From positions 52,723,553 to 52,787,552 of the forward strand of contig JAQMRL010000001.1 of assembly GCA_035578175.1 (NCBI GenBank): a stretch of 64,000 nucleotides of DNA. The letters are read 5' to 3'. Positions 23,025-33,850 of the stretch are shown piece after piece (positions within the stretch are counted from its first letter, which is position 1; each line of letters opens with the position of its first letter). A program made the position numbers and the translations under genes. The notes beneath the pieces were generated by a model, which saw only the letters and a program-made list of their open reading frames with translations, searched no databases and was not told where the DNA came from. The DNA is from Catonia carolina (Eukaryota; Arthropoda; Insecta; Hemiptera; Achilidae).

Positions 23025-25715
23025 ATGAAATATTTTTATACTATAGCGGTGTGGAATGCGAATGGTTTGATACAACGCCGTCATGAAATAGAAGTATTTT
23101 TAAATGAAAATAAAATAGATGTGTTGCTTGTATCAGAAACCCATTTTACTGAACGGCACTATATGCGACTTTTAAATTACAACATATATGTCACCACTCA
23201 TCCCGATAATAGGGCGCATGCAGGAACGGCTGTAATTATACGAAGTTCGATTAAACACTTTGAGCTTCCTAAATATAGAACAGATCATATTCAGGCTACA
23301 AGCGTTTGTATTACATACTGGGCTGGAGATTTAACTTTAACATCTGTTTACTCCCCGCCTCGGCATAACATTAGCAAAGATCAATTTCAAGACTTTTTCA
23401 ACACATTGGGTGCAAGATTTTTAGCTGGAGGTGATTATAATTCTAAGCATACGTTTTGGGGCTCGAGACTTATCAATCCAAGAGGTAGGGAATTGTACAA
23501 AACAATACAATTTAATAACCTTAACACTTTATCTTCTGGTGAGCCTACATATTGGCCGACTGATAGACGTAAGTTACCAGATTTATTGGACTTTGTAGTT
23601 ACAAAAGGTATTTCTCACAATTACCTTGAGGTACGGTCCAGTCAGGATCTGTCTTCAGATCATACGCCTATATTAGTCACGGTCAGCACAACAGTACTAT
23701 GTTCTGAAAAACCTTTTAAATTTTGTAGTAGGAGAACTGACTGGTGTAATTATCGTAACTTATTACAATCAGGCATCCAACTTAATATTCCTCTACAAAC
23801 GTCAGATGATATTGAAAAGTCTGTAGAAATCCTTAATGAGGCCATCCAGACCGCTTCTTGGCAGTCAACACCTGAAGAAAAAGCTACGACCAAGTACTTG
23901 GATTATCCTACAGCGATTAAGGAAATGATTGTTGAGAAACGCCGATTAAGACGTTTATGGCAGTATTCTCGTCACCCACAGGATAGAACCAACTTCAACA
24001 GAGCTGCACGTGAACTAAAGGAGATGATCCTGAATGTAAAAGAAGAAACGTTTAATGATTATATTCAGAATCTAAGTCCAACGGCTGATACAGATTACTC
24101 CCTGTGGAAGGCGACTAAAAGATTTAAACAGCCTTGCCGACCTATTCCACCGTTAAAGATGGAGAACAATGACTGGGCTAGAAGTGATGGTGACAAGGCG
24201 CTTCTATTTGCAGACCATTTGGAGCAGCGTTTTCAGCCCCATGATGTACAATGTGACCCGGCACAGGAAGCAGAAATTTTAAGGTCGGTAGTAATGGATC
24301 TGCAGCAGCGACAGCACCGTTTGGAACGGGTTTCAGTTCGTGATGTTAAGCGTGCGATTTCTGAATTGCATCCTCAGAAAGCTCCAGGGTACGATCTCAT
24401 TACAGGGAGGATGTTGCAGGAATTACCGAGAAAAGCCCTGGTAATGCTTACTATGATAATTAATGCTGTGTTCCGCTTAGGATATTTTCCTAGCCAGTGG
24501 AAAGTAGCAAAGATTATTATGATATTGAAGCCAGGTAAATCGGAAAATGAGGTCTCCTCGTATCGTCCTATTAGTCTACTCCCGGTGATGTCAAAGGTTT
24601 TTGAAAGAATATGTCTAAAGCGGTTGAAACTAGTTATAGAAGATCGTCATCTTATTCCGGATCATCAGTTTGGATTTCGGCAGCAGCATAGTACAATAGA
24701 GCAGGTGCATCGATTGACAAGCGTAATCCGTGGATGTTTAGAGGAAAAGAAGTACTGTTCGGCTGTGCTGTTAGACGTTGTTCAAGCATTTGATAGAGTC
24801 TGGCATCCTGGTCTACTCCATAAATTAAAAGCTGTATTTCCGGAGAATCTGTACAGTGTTCTGGTTTCGTATCTTGATAAACGGTTATTTCAAGTCCGGG
24901 TTGGAAATTACTTAACGGGTTTGAAAGAGATCAAGGCTGGTGTTCCGCAAGGAAGCGTTCTGGGACCAATTTTATATGTTCTGTTCACAGCTGATTTGCC
25001 TGTTCTTGAAAATGTAACCATTGCCACCTTTGCTGACGATACAGCAATAATGTCATGTGATGCAGACCCAACTATTGCGTCACGCAGAGTGCAGATGTAT
25101 CTAAGTGAGCTGGAAGTCTGGCTGACAAAGTGGAAGATCAAGGTGAACGAGGGCAAATCTACGCATGTAACGTTTACTACCAGAAGGGCAACTTGTCCTC
25201 CTGTCCAACTGAATGGCAAGAATATTCCACAGGCAAAAGATGTAAAGTATTTAGGAATGTACTTAGATAGAGGTCTGACTTGGCGCAAACACATTCAGAT
25301 GAAAAGGAAACAGCTGGATTTAACATTTAGGAAGATGTATTGGCTCGTTGGTAGGCGTTCTCAGCTTTCGATTGACAACAAACTACTTTTGTACAAATCC
25401 ATGCTGAAGCCGATTTGGACCTACGGAATTCAGTTATGGGGGACAGCATCAACTTCAAACATCGAAATTCTGCAAAGGTTTCAATCAAAAATTCTACGGA
25501 CCATACTGAATGCACCGTGGTATATTACCAATGCCGATATACATCGTGATATGGATGTGCAGACGGTACGAGAAGAAATACGAAGTTTCAGTTGTAAATA
25601 CATCGAACGTCTAAACAACCACGTAAATCACTTAGCACTGAATCTCTTAGACAACAGTAATGATGTCAATAGGCTAAAACGTGCTACAGTACTGGATCTC
25701 CCAGGGCGATTCTGA
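23025..25715 (+). CDS. Jockey ORF2, endonuclease-reverse transcriptase
   Basis: An 896-residue intact frame. The apurinic/apyrimidinic-type endonuclease occupies about residues 5-225: WNANGL at 10-15, SETHF from 37, GGDYNSKH at 135-142 and SDHTP from 211. It would nick target DNA. The reverse transcriptase starts near residue 440, with KAPGYDLI, then YRPISLLPVMSKVFE, HQFGFR, VLLDVVQAFDRVWH, GVPQGSVLGP and the catalytic FADD at 669-672. The C-terminal region has KYLGMYLDRGLTWRKHI, KPIWTYGIQLWG, QRFQSK, NAPWYITNADIH and a final LDLPGRF. Length and order match Jockey-clade ORF2, which has no ribonuclease H domain. The same C-terminal landmarks identify at least six decayed relatives elsewhere in the window, all on the opposite strand. 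Confidence 0.95.
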   Translation: MKYFYTIAVWNANGLIQRRHEIEVFLNENKIDVLLVSETHFTERHYMRLLNYNIYVTTHPDNRAHAGTAVIIRSSIKHFELPKYRTDHIQATSVCITYWAGDLTLTSVYSPPRHNISKDQFQDFFNTLGARFLAGGDYNSKHTFWGSRLINPRGRELYKTIQFNNLNTLSSGEPTYWPTDRRKLPDLLDFVVTKGISHNYLEVRSSQDLSSDHTPILVTVSTTVLCSEKPFKFCSRRTDWCNYRNLLQSGIQLNIPLQTSDDIEKSVEILNEAIQTASWQSTPEEKATTKYLDYPTAIKEMIVEKRRLRRLWQYSRHPQDRTNFNRAARELKEMILNVKEETFNDYIQNLSPTADTDYSLWKATKRFKQPCRPIPPLKMENNDWARSDGDKALLFADHLEQRFQPHDVQCDPAQEAEILRSVVMDLQQRQHRLERVSVRDVKRAISELHPQKAPGYDLITGRMLQELPRKALVMLTMIINAVFRLGYFPSQWKVAKIIMILKPGKSENEVSSYRPISLLPVMSKVFERICLKRLKLVIEDRHLIPDHQFGFRQQHSTIEQVHRLTSVIRGCLEEKKYCSAVLLDVVQAFDRVWHPGLLHKLKAVFPENLYSVLVSYLDKRLFQVRVGNYLTGLKEIKAGVPQGSVLGPILYVLFTADLPVLENVTIATFADDTAIMSCDADPTIASRRVQMYLSELEVWLTKWKIKVNEGKSTHVTFTTRRATCPPVQLNGKNIPQAKDVKYLGMYLDRGLTWRKHIQMKRKQLDLTFRKMYWLVGRRSQLSIDNKLLLYKSMLKPIWTYGIQLWGTASTSNIEILQRFQSKILRTILNAPWYITNADIHRDMDVQTVREEIRSFSCKYIERLNNHVNHLALNLLDNSNDVNRLKRATVLDLPGRF

Positions 25716-26151
25716 TAGTGTGATTTTAAAGTTGTAAATAATATAATGTTAGTGTTTTGTAGATGACTGTCGTGTTTGAGTGTGAATGTTGTAAATTACT
25801 GAATGAACGTTTCGAATTATTTTCGGAAAAGTTAGGTGTACATATATTCGGAATCATGTGCTTATTATTTATTACTTCTTATTTGTTTTTCGTTTAAAGG
25901 AAGTTTTGGTTATTTTTTATTTTATATTTATTTATTTTTTTGTTTATTTATTTAAAAATCACTATAAAATTTTGATTGTAAATATTAATTAAGAACAGTA
26001 TGAAATATTTTCATGTTATAATTTGTTAATTACACCAGTGGGTTGTATTTTTTCATGAGTTGCGTCTAATTGATAAGTTGCATTTATTGTTATTTATAAC
26101 AGATTATGCATTAAATAAAAAGTTATATGAAAAAAAAAAAATTTTGCTCAA

Positions 26152-28384
26152 AGTTTAGTTACACACTACTGAGTGTGTGTTTTTTTCATTCAAAGAATGT
26201 TCTTATTCAGACATTTTTCTTCTTTGCTTAACGTTTATATTTACATCTAAAAAACTGATTGCAAAATAATTACCCCTTGTTAATAGAAAAAAAAACTTAC
26301 TGGTAGATCTAATATATTTTCCAGATTATTATTACGGAATATTATAAAATATATTTCGCACGTTCAACCTGTTGTTAAACACTTTACAAGTAAAGATTAA
26401 AGTGCAAGATTAATCTAATTAAATATAACCACAAACGTAATTAATTTCAATTAATTTAATTGAAGACAGTAGACTAATTAAATATTATCTAATGAAATTA
26501 GTAGTTACAATTTTTTTAAGGTCTGGTGAAATTCCGTTTTATAAACGGTAAGTCTTAAGTCTATAAGTTATTATTAATCCCTTATTATTTATTATCTATG
26601 TTGTTATTACTTTACCGAGATAATGTTTCCATAATGAGTGTTATTACATTACATTATTCCATGCACTAACAACATAAACTTAAAGAAAAACGTAGATAAA
26701 ATATGCATTAGCGTGACATTCGTGACTGGTTTTATGTCAAAATCATTTAGGCCTCTAGCGAAACATAGGTACCTGAGATAGGCCTCTATTAAATATCTGA
26801 TCGTGTAGACGATACGGATATGATCAAACAAGAGATGGGAAATCTTTTGTGAACTAAATAATTTATTACACTAATTATCAGTATGACTAATAATTCAAAT
26901 ATTTAGATACATGTTCAGTCATTCTTGTTTTTGGCTATTGTGAAATATTGGTTTAGTCAAGAAAATAAATAAACGACAGTCATTAGATAATTCTTCTAGA
27001 AAGCTATTAAAGTTCATAATTATTGTGTGTAAAGAAAATCATTAGTTAAATCTAATATGCAATAATGAGAGGGTATAGTCTATCTAAGAAATATTTTAGA
27101 ATGATTCAGCTGAATAAAACCTATGATGTTTCATAAACCATCACCTAAAACCTAGGTAGGTATAAGACAATAAAACTACCTGAAAATTTTCTGATGGAAT
27201 GGTTTACAAACTTTTGAGATCTAAATTGAAAATTTCTAATGATTTGCACAAGTGCCTAAATGAACCGACTTCTGTTACTCACTTCAGAGAAACTTGAGTA
27301 ATTAAACATCATGTTGACATCACCAGTTGCTCTCAGCATGAACACAGCCTAAACGTAAAAATTTCACATTACACACGAAAATACGATTTTCAAACAAAAA
27401 AGTTAATCTCTAGAACTCGCGGTTCGCAAAAAATTAGTCAGCGGTCCACCGGTTGCTGACCACTGATATTGTAAAACAATCAAAACGTTTCAGCTACCGA
27501 CATGGTTCATAAACTATTCTACAAACAAATTGTAAAATTAGTTTTAGTTTTATTAAAACGACATAATAAAAAATTAAAATTAACTTATAAATAAGTAAAT
27601 ATTACGTTATTCATTGTTCGATTTGATTGTCAATGAACGGCTTATTATAACTGAAATATTCTTATTTACAATTACAATAAGAACACAAAAGACAAAGTTC
27701 CTGCATCAATTCTTCTAGTAGAATGGGTTTCTTTTGTTTTCTTCTTAGGTTTAATTTTAATATTATCTGAGGAAGATTGCAGTGAGAAATTAGTTCAGGA
27801 TTTTATAAAACAACTCGGTATTATTAAGTTAATGGATTTTATAAATAACAATGGAAAAAGTAGGCTATGTAGAATAAACTCAGCATATTATCCGTATCTT
27901 TTGAAATTAACGCGGCTAAAGTACATTCTAAGCGGATACCTTTAATCATATTAAAATTATTATAAATAAATTGTATTCTTAAAATAAACTCTATTTTTTT
28001 TTTAAATATTGACTTGGCACTTTCAGCTTTAGTTCGTTTTTGTTGGTCGGAAATCTAGGTACTAGGTAGAAAAACTGCAACATATCAGTGAATAACATCC
28101 CGCAGATTCTCAAAACCTATTCGGTTTATAAATTTCGAATGAATAGTATTATAAATAGGCCTATTTATAATGAAAAATAGGAATATAGCATATAAATAAA
28201 ACTACATTACTAAACACCACTCACGTTATAGCACGTCCTAATGAACACATCTGCAAAACGAGTTGAATATTTTGAAGCTGGATTAAACGTTGGTTATTTA
28301 TGTAACATCAGAAAAACAAAATATTCACGATTAATAAGATAATAAATTAATTTGTACAAAATTATTTTTACAGTACAATGTCCT
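26152..28384. other. AT-rich DNA right of the Jockey element
   Basis: No gene is seen. Around 27410-27465 the sequence '...cagcggtccaccggttgctgaccactg' resembles a hAT-type transposon end, but I found no matching left end. Confidence 0.45.
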
Positions 28385-28444
28385 TACTCAACGGTCGGGG
28401 GCAACAACGTTTTGCGTCAGACGTCTCTCCACATGATCACCTGA

Positions 28445-28500
28445 GCACAAAAATGCATCGATGCGCAGGGTGGTCATTTTGAACATCTTTGTAACAAAAA
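28445..28500 (+). mobile_element. transposase C-terminus fossil (HFEHL type)
   Basis: In one plus-strand frame 28451-28495 reads 'KCIDAQGGHFEHLCN'. A Cys-Ile ... Gly-Gly-His-Phe-Glu-His-Leu ending is what I recall from the extreme C-terminus of some insect mariner/IS630-like transposases. Upstream (from about 28400) the frame reads NNVLRQTSLHMIT and then a stop. Only the last few dozen residues are visible, so this is a fossil. The family is recalled from memory and the match is short; chance cannot be excluded. Confidence 0.4.
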
Positions 28501-28607
28501 AGTAAATAAATGCAACATTTAAATAACGTTTAATTTTTTTTTAAGTATCCGCAACATTCATACAATTTCATTACCACGTAAGCTACAGATTCTGCAGCGG
28601 TTAGGTT

Positions 28608-28802
28608 ATGAGTTCGGTTTTATGTTGGTCACCCGACACAGTATACGTCAAAAAATGTAGTACAACAAGTTTCATCATAAAACATTTTAAAGAAACTATG
28701 AATAAGTTATCTTTGAATTCTGAAAATAACTGTAGGTTCTGTATACCTGTGGATGATAATTTAATGTGGAAATTTCAGTATGATTTTGTGCGGAACAGGT
28801 AA
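28608..28802 (+). other. 64-codon open frame, unassigned
   Basis: The frame has a less AT-biased amino-acid mix than its surroundings and ends 'ENNCRFCIPVDDNLMWKFQY' before a potential splice donor (CAG|GTAATT at about 28798). No family is recognised and no matching acceptor or partner exon was identified. It could be a lone exon, part of a transposon or chance. Confidence 0.2.
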
Positions 28803-30009
28803 TTTTGACTAAAGTTTATTGTCATTACCATCAAACAAAGAATACCTATATAATAGATTTTTCTTTCTCTGTATTTCTTTGTAAGCTTAATGAATAAATA
28901 TATACCTCATTTACTTTGCTCAAACGATTTATGTCTCACGCAAAGCAAGTATGATGATGATGATAACAATAGCTCAGTACTCCAAAAGAATAATTTAACT
29001 TTAAAGTAGTAAGAGACAATCTATAAGCTTTGAAGGACACAATAAATTCTGCAGCCGACAAACGGCTCTTAACGACTCAACAGAAGATAGGTAAAGAAAT
29101 TTTATAGAAAGAGAAAAGAATCAGTTAGTGGTTTATTGTATGCACATTGGCAGGCAAGCAGACTGTTAGTAAAATTCTACCGGTCTGAGATCGGTAATTG
29201 TTTCATTCATGTAAAGTACACTGGCTCAAGTCCAATTTTAAACTTGAAAATAAACGTCCCGCCTGAAAGTTTTATTGCAATTCCCGACCCCGTTAGCAAT
29301 GCAAATTGTAAGAAACGGCGGTTTTAAGACACCTGTGTGATTGTGAGTTGTTGGGTGTAAATTGAAGAAAAACAGTTTAAAACGATATTCTACAAACCAT
29401 TATTTTACACTACGTACACTAACACACAACACACAAAATGATAAATGGGTGGCACACCCAAATTGCACGCAAACTATATGTCGTTTGGGCAGCACGTTTC
29501 AATAGCATTACAAAGCAATAAATATTTCAAGAAAATTGCCCCCAGTGCCTCAAATTATTATTAATGTACTTAAATTATTAACATCCGATTTGTTTCTTAC
29601 ATAATTATATGGTTTACTACCAACTTATGACAATATATGCTCTAATTTATTGTTATTAAAGAACACTTGCGTAACGTTCAAAAATGAACTGACGCTAATC
29701 ACCGGCTTATTGGTGATATATCAATACTTTATTCACCTAAACCAAATTATTCCACCGTTACCTAAAATTACCAAATTTTTTAACCTAAATTACTCAACCG
29801 TTACCCAAAAATTTAATTGAAATTCTATTTCAGTCGCATTCAATTCAACTTAATATTTTTTGGGTAGGATCACATTGATCGCTATAGATAATAATTGTTA
29901 TTTCAGATTTGGATAACATCTTATAAAAAACAAGTGCAGAATTATTTCTTTACTTACTGAATATTTTTTCACAACTGTACAACTTGCATCTACTTTTAAG
30001 GAATTATAA
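28803..30009. other. AT-rich DNA
   Basis: A 63-codon frame at 29136-29327 has no recognisable features. A short GAT repeat occurs near 28950. Nothing else is seen. Confidence 0.45.
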
Positions 30010-30180
30010 AAGAACACTAGTCAGGAGTGACCGGCGAGTTCGAGTAGTGGTCAGCGCTATTCCAAGGGTTCCCGGTTCGATTCATGGTAAAGACTATTAT
30101 TTTTCATCCTTACTTTCATGTATTACTCTCACCGTCTTCATTAACCTTAATGTTCACAACAGTCGTCGGATGTAAAACAA
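30010..30180 (+). repeat. tRNA-derived SINE (second type)
   Basis: A-box-like 'GAGTAGTGGTCAGCG' (about 30042) and B-box-like 'GGTTCGATTCA' (about 30072) are spaced as in a tRNA. A body follows and ends near 'gatgtaaaacaagaaaaaa'. Stem pairing is poor and the sequence continues into a body, so a functional tRNA gene is unlikely. No clear target-site duplication was found. Confidence 0.5.
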
Positions 30181-30654
30181 GAAAAAACCATTCCACAGTA
30201 GAATTTCAACGGGATTATTTTTAGACAAGATAAGAGTTTCTCCGTTATTTCTCGTTACATGTCGAAGTATCGTAGCTTTCGGATTTTAATCATATTCATG
30301 ATTTCTTTGCTTTTTTTGGTTTTTGGAGGACTTCGTTTTGGTTATATGGTGTTTTCATGATATCCGCAACATTCTCCGATATTACTACATCTCAAAATCT
30401 TTTAGTTTTTTGGTGATAGTTTCATTGAGTGTCCTAAGGTATTTTAATTAAAATATTTGTGTTTCTGATATCACAGACGCAGACCCGGAACTGGAAATCC
30501 ACATTCAAATGTGTTTCAAAACATGTTTTATGAACGGTAATTTTAAATTAATAGTGATCTAGAACGCCGAAAAAATAGAGAAGATTTTTTTAAGTCTCTA
30601 ATGTCAATGTTTACGTTTTATATTTATACATGTCTTAACATGTACATGTATGGG

Positions 30655-30990
30655 CCTTGCTCATAACAGGCAGGTGGAGTGGTGCATAACTTGCACTCGA
30701 TCTGCAAGTTCTAGGGCTACAAAAATAGTTTTGTTTCTTATCACATGGTCAGCCAATTTGATGACTGAAACATTTAAGAACAGAAGAGGTGGAGGTGTAA
30801 ACGACACTAGTCAGAGTTATCTCCATTGAGAGTATTGATTTCATCATTATACAGCCAGACACCCAGTGGTGAATGAAGTGAAGGTGCCATTTGCAGGATG
30901 GAAAGTAGATGCTTTTCAGAGGACCTGATATGCTGATAAGCATACTTTCCCCTCAGTGAGGCAATGATAAACCATCTCAACTCATCGTGC
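30655..30990 (+). repeat. SINE-like repeat family 1, copy D (3' end missing)
   Basis: It starts with 'ctcataacaggcaggtggag' and runs through 'agttatctcca', 'gatgcttttcagagg' and 'ctgataagcatactttccc' to the 'gataaaccatctcaact' block. It then diverges before the last 50 bp and the AAC tail. The 5' end matches copies A, C, E and F, which supports a fixed 5' boundary for the family. Confidence 0.8.
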
Positions 30991-32394
30991 TCGAGTGAGA
31001 TGATTTGAAATGAGATGAAATAAAACTACCAACTAATAATAATATGAACTGGATCAAAAAGTGATGCTCCATTTCACTGTAACAAAAGTTTTCCTGGAAA
31101 AATTAAAAGCAATTTAATTTTTTTTTTAATTAAAATATTTCCATATGTAATTTCAATTATTCCTTCTATTATGTGAAATATTATAATATATTAACTCGTG
31201 CTGATTAAACAAATACCAAATTAACATTAAATATTTAAATTTCGTCAGATTTAAAAGATACTCAGCAAATAAGTAAGTAAACCATCTCCATTTTAACGCA
31301 TCTGTAGAACATGACATAATATACGTAACCTCCAATTAACAAGCAGACTCAACATTTTGTATAAGTATCCATCTACAAAAACTGCAATACCAATACTGTA
31401 TGCAGATTAGTATGTTGCAAATGCCATAAGAACAACCTGTATGTCATTTGTTCCCCTTTACTTGCTAACGAACGACACTCGTAACAGTCCCATACTTGAT
31501 ATTCCACAAAGTAGTTATGCATTAGTAACTTTAATGAATGGTAATATTGGTATGATTTAATAGAAGAAATGTAAATGAATTGACAAGTAGGTCACTCACT
31601 TACTGTTCAAATAATTTCTCCCGTAGCTTTTTCTCAAAGAACGTGATTTATTTAAATTTACTTAGAGAATGCACGAATTTGTGTAAAATGCCGTACCTTA
31701 TACTTTTAATAAATAGCACGAATTACCTATTATTCATTACACAGATTCAATACTGCATTATTCTATTCGTTTCTAAAAGAAATTTCTATTGTGAATTTCT
31801 CTCTTTATGCACGTACTTGAAAAAAAATCAGAAATCATAATCATTTATCTGCACTGTACGATTCAACAATTTTTTAAGCATTAAATATATCACACGAAAC
31901 ATAACAAAAATATTAATAAATTTATTTTAAGATATTACACACAACTGGAATAACAAGTGGAAAAACAAAACAACTTAATACGAATTTTTTTTTAACAGGT
32001 GAGAATTATTTACAAACAGTTCAGCAAAAGCTTTCAGTAAATGTGATAAAAATGTTGGATAAATCTTGAAGAAGACATCATTCAGCAGCGTTGCTTCCGT
32101 GTAATCGTTTGGTTATGTGGTAAAGGATTTCTTCTTAGGTCCTGACGAGGTAAAACTTTTCATAAATACGGAGAAAGACGTAGTTTTCGTTTCAAAATTG
32201 ATGGACGAGGTGAATGAAAGTATGAAAAGTAGAGGATGAAGACGTGATACGTAAAAAAAGGTGTGTTTAACTGATGATTGAGTTTTTAGATTAATGAGTG
32301 TCATTAAGATTAAGTTTATTGAGAAATCAGAGTTAACCATTCGTAATATTATAATTTTCTGTTGTTAATCTTGAAAGGATGGTTAAACATTTAT
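30991..32394. other. AT-rich DNA
   Basis: The right part, 32110-32390, lies where the 3' untranslated region of the following Jockey fossil would be. No gene is seen. Confidence 0.45.
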
Positions 32395-32625
32395 GATTGG
32401 GTGAACCGGAATGGAAGATCTAATATTCTCGCTTTTTTGAGTCTTTGATTTTTAACACTGTCGTCGAGAAGATTTATAGCTAAATGATCAAACATTTTTA
32501 ACTTGTTTAAATACCTTTTACTCCGACTGCTAATTTCTTCTCTCACAGAAATACGAAATCTAAACTTTTTTTTGAAAACTATCAATACTTACGTTAACAA
32601 CAAATCACTATTAATGATCACGTAT
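32395..32625 (-). mobile_element. Jockey ORF2 C-terminus fossil
   Basis: The minus-strand frame reads 'VREEISSRSKRYLNKL', 'FDHLAINLLDDS' and 'RLKKARILDLPFRF', then two or three residues and a stop. The intact element at 25.6 kb ends 'VREEIRSFSCKYIERL ... HLALNLLDNS ... RLKRATVLDLPGRF'. The similarity is close enough to call the same or a sister subfamily. Only the last 60 or so codons are preserved, consistent with 5' truncation. Confidence 0.85.
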
Positions 32626-33149
32626 AAATATGTGTTGGATTAGAAAAATATAAAATATGAGAAAAATCCAATAATAACTAATAAATAACCTGGATTGATT
32701 AGTTTTATTTTCTTCCGTGTGTGCCAAATTTGGACTCCCGGAAGATGACACTCATCATTAAATAGATAATAATTTTCTCAATCAAATATGGAAATTTATT
32801 TTCTCACGTATTAAGAAGTAGGTAAAGAAATACTTTTTTAATTTAATTAAGTTTAAAGTAATAAACAGTATGAGATAGTCATTAAAAGAGTTTAACATAC
32901 TCAGTACTGCCCCAACAGATGTGAACAAGAAATTAAAAATTTACTGAAAGAAATACAGAACAGTTTATACAATATTGAGCATCACTTTTTAAACAAAAAA
33001 TGCTTAAAATTGTACATCATATCATGTAATATGATCTAACTTTACAAAGAGTGTAAACGGTAACACTGAACGAGGTATTTTGCAAGATGCTCGACACGGA
33101 TGAACTTAGTTAATAAAACAACTCAATCTGTGTGTAATTATTGTTGAAT
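32626..33149. other. AT-rich DNA
   Basis: Nothing recognised. Confidence 0.5.
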
Positions 33150-33850
33150 GGAACAGCTGCATTCAACAAAAGGGTTTCCAAGTTTGATTCCTTTGAACAC
33201 TTTGACTTTCGCTAATGATAAGTTGCTCTTTTCAGAGTTTGAGGGTGGTTTACAGAGGTCATTGTATATACGAGTAGGCCTATTTAACTGCAATTTAAAC
33301 TTCAGGTTTCTTATAGTAGACAAAGATGATGGATTTCAAAAGTATTAATTATCTCAAAAGCAAAATATATTTGAATGACAAAACTTTAAAACAGTGTTTT
33401 TTTTTATTTGCTTGGGGAATCATTTTGTTATGTACAATCACGAGATGCGGAAATTAAATTAGAAAAACGTCAAAGGCTTGTACAAACTTTGACGAAATTT
33501 ACTGATCGGTAAAACACTGAAGGAGATTGTTTTGAAGTTTTATCTCACCTTAGTTCTACCAGTTTTAATGTATGATTCCAAGTATTGGACTCTGACAGCT
33601 CACTAAAAAAGATAAGATTATGATAAAAATATAGGAAAATATATTAGTCTATCAATTAAAAATCAACTTTAAACAAAAATGCCAAATTTTATAAATGTAT
33701 CTTGATCCGTCCACAAGATACAAAATTGTTTAAAAAACAGAATGGAGAAAAGACAGAAAACTAACGACTCGTATTTATGTATCATTTATAAGAGGCGTAA
33801 TAAAATGTAGGATACCGGCTGCACTCGGTAGAAAAGAAATGAATAACTAT
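33150..33850 (+). mobile_element. decayed non-LTR reverse transcriptase
   Basis: A plus-strand frame reads 'PLNTLTFANDKLLFSEFEGG' and 'LQRSLY', a degraded palm motif with ANDK in place of the expected ADD-type box. It is followed by 'TKMMDFKSINYLKSKIYLND' and, from about 33510, by 'GKTLKEIVLKFYLTLVLPVL' and 'MYDSKYWTLT', matching the order palm, beta-strand region, thumb (LFYGVESWTLT in the 17.2 kb element). The catalytic Asp is changed and stops follow. It is a different family from both intact elements, of the type with a 'RFYKTL.VP.LLYGS..W' signature. Confidence 0.75.

Larger units (their letters stand above)
21513..26140 (+). mobile_element. full-length Jockey-clade non-LTR retrotransposon
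   Basis: The element is about 4.63 kb: a 5' untranslated region of about 178 bp, ORF1 (21691-22968), a 56 bp gap, ORF2 (23025-25715), a 3' untranslated region of about 425 bp with AATAAA at 26114-26119, and an A-tract ending at 26140/26141. The 11-mer ATTTTGCTCAA lies on both sides (21502-21512 and 26141-26151), a perfect target-site duplication. Both ORFs are open, and all inspected catalytic and zinc-knuckle residues are present. Jockey elements carry an internal RNA polymerase II promoter at their 5' end, so the GT-rich sequence after 21513 is the expected place, though no specific box is claimed. It is the only element in the window that looks recently active. Confidence 0.92.

Noticed and set aside
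24908..25294. 128-codon minus-strand frame
   Set aside because: Shadow of the intact Jockey ORF2 on the plus strand.
27400..27466. Possible hAT right end 'ccggttgctgaccactg'
   Set aside because: No inverted left end and no 8 bp duplication could be located.
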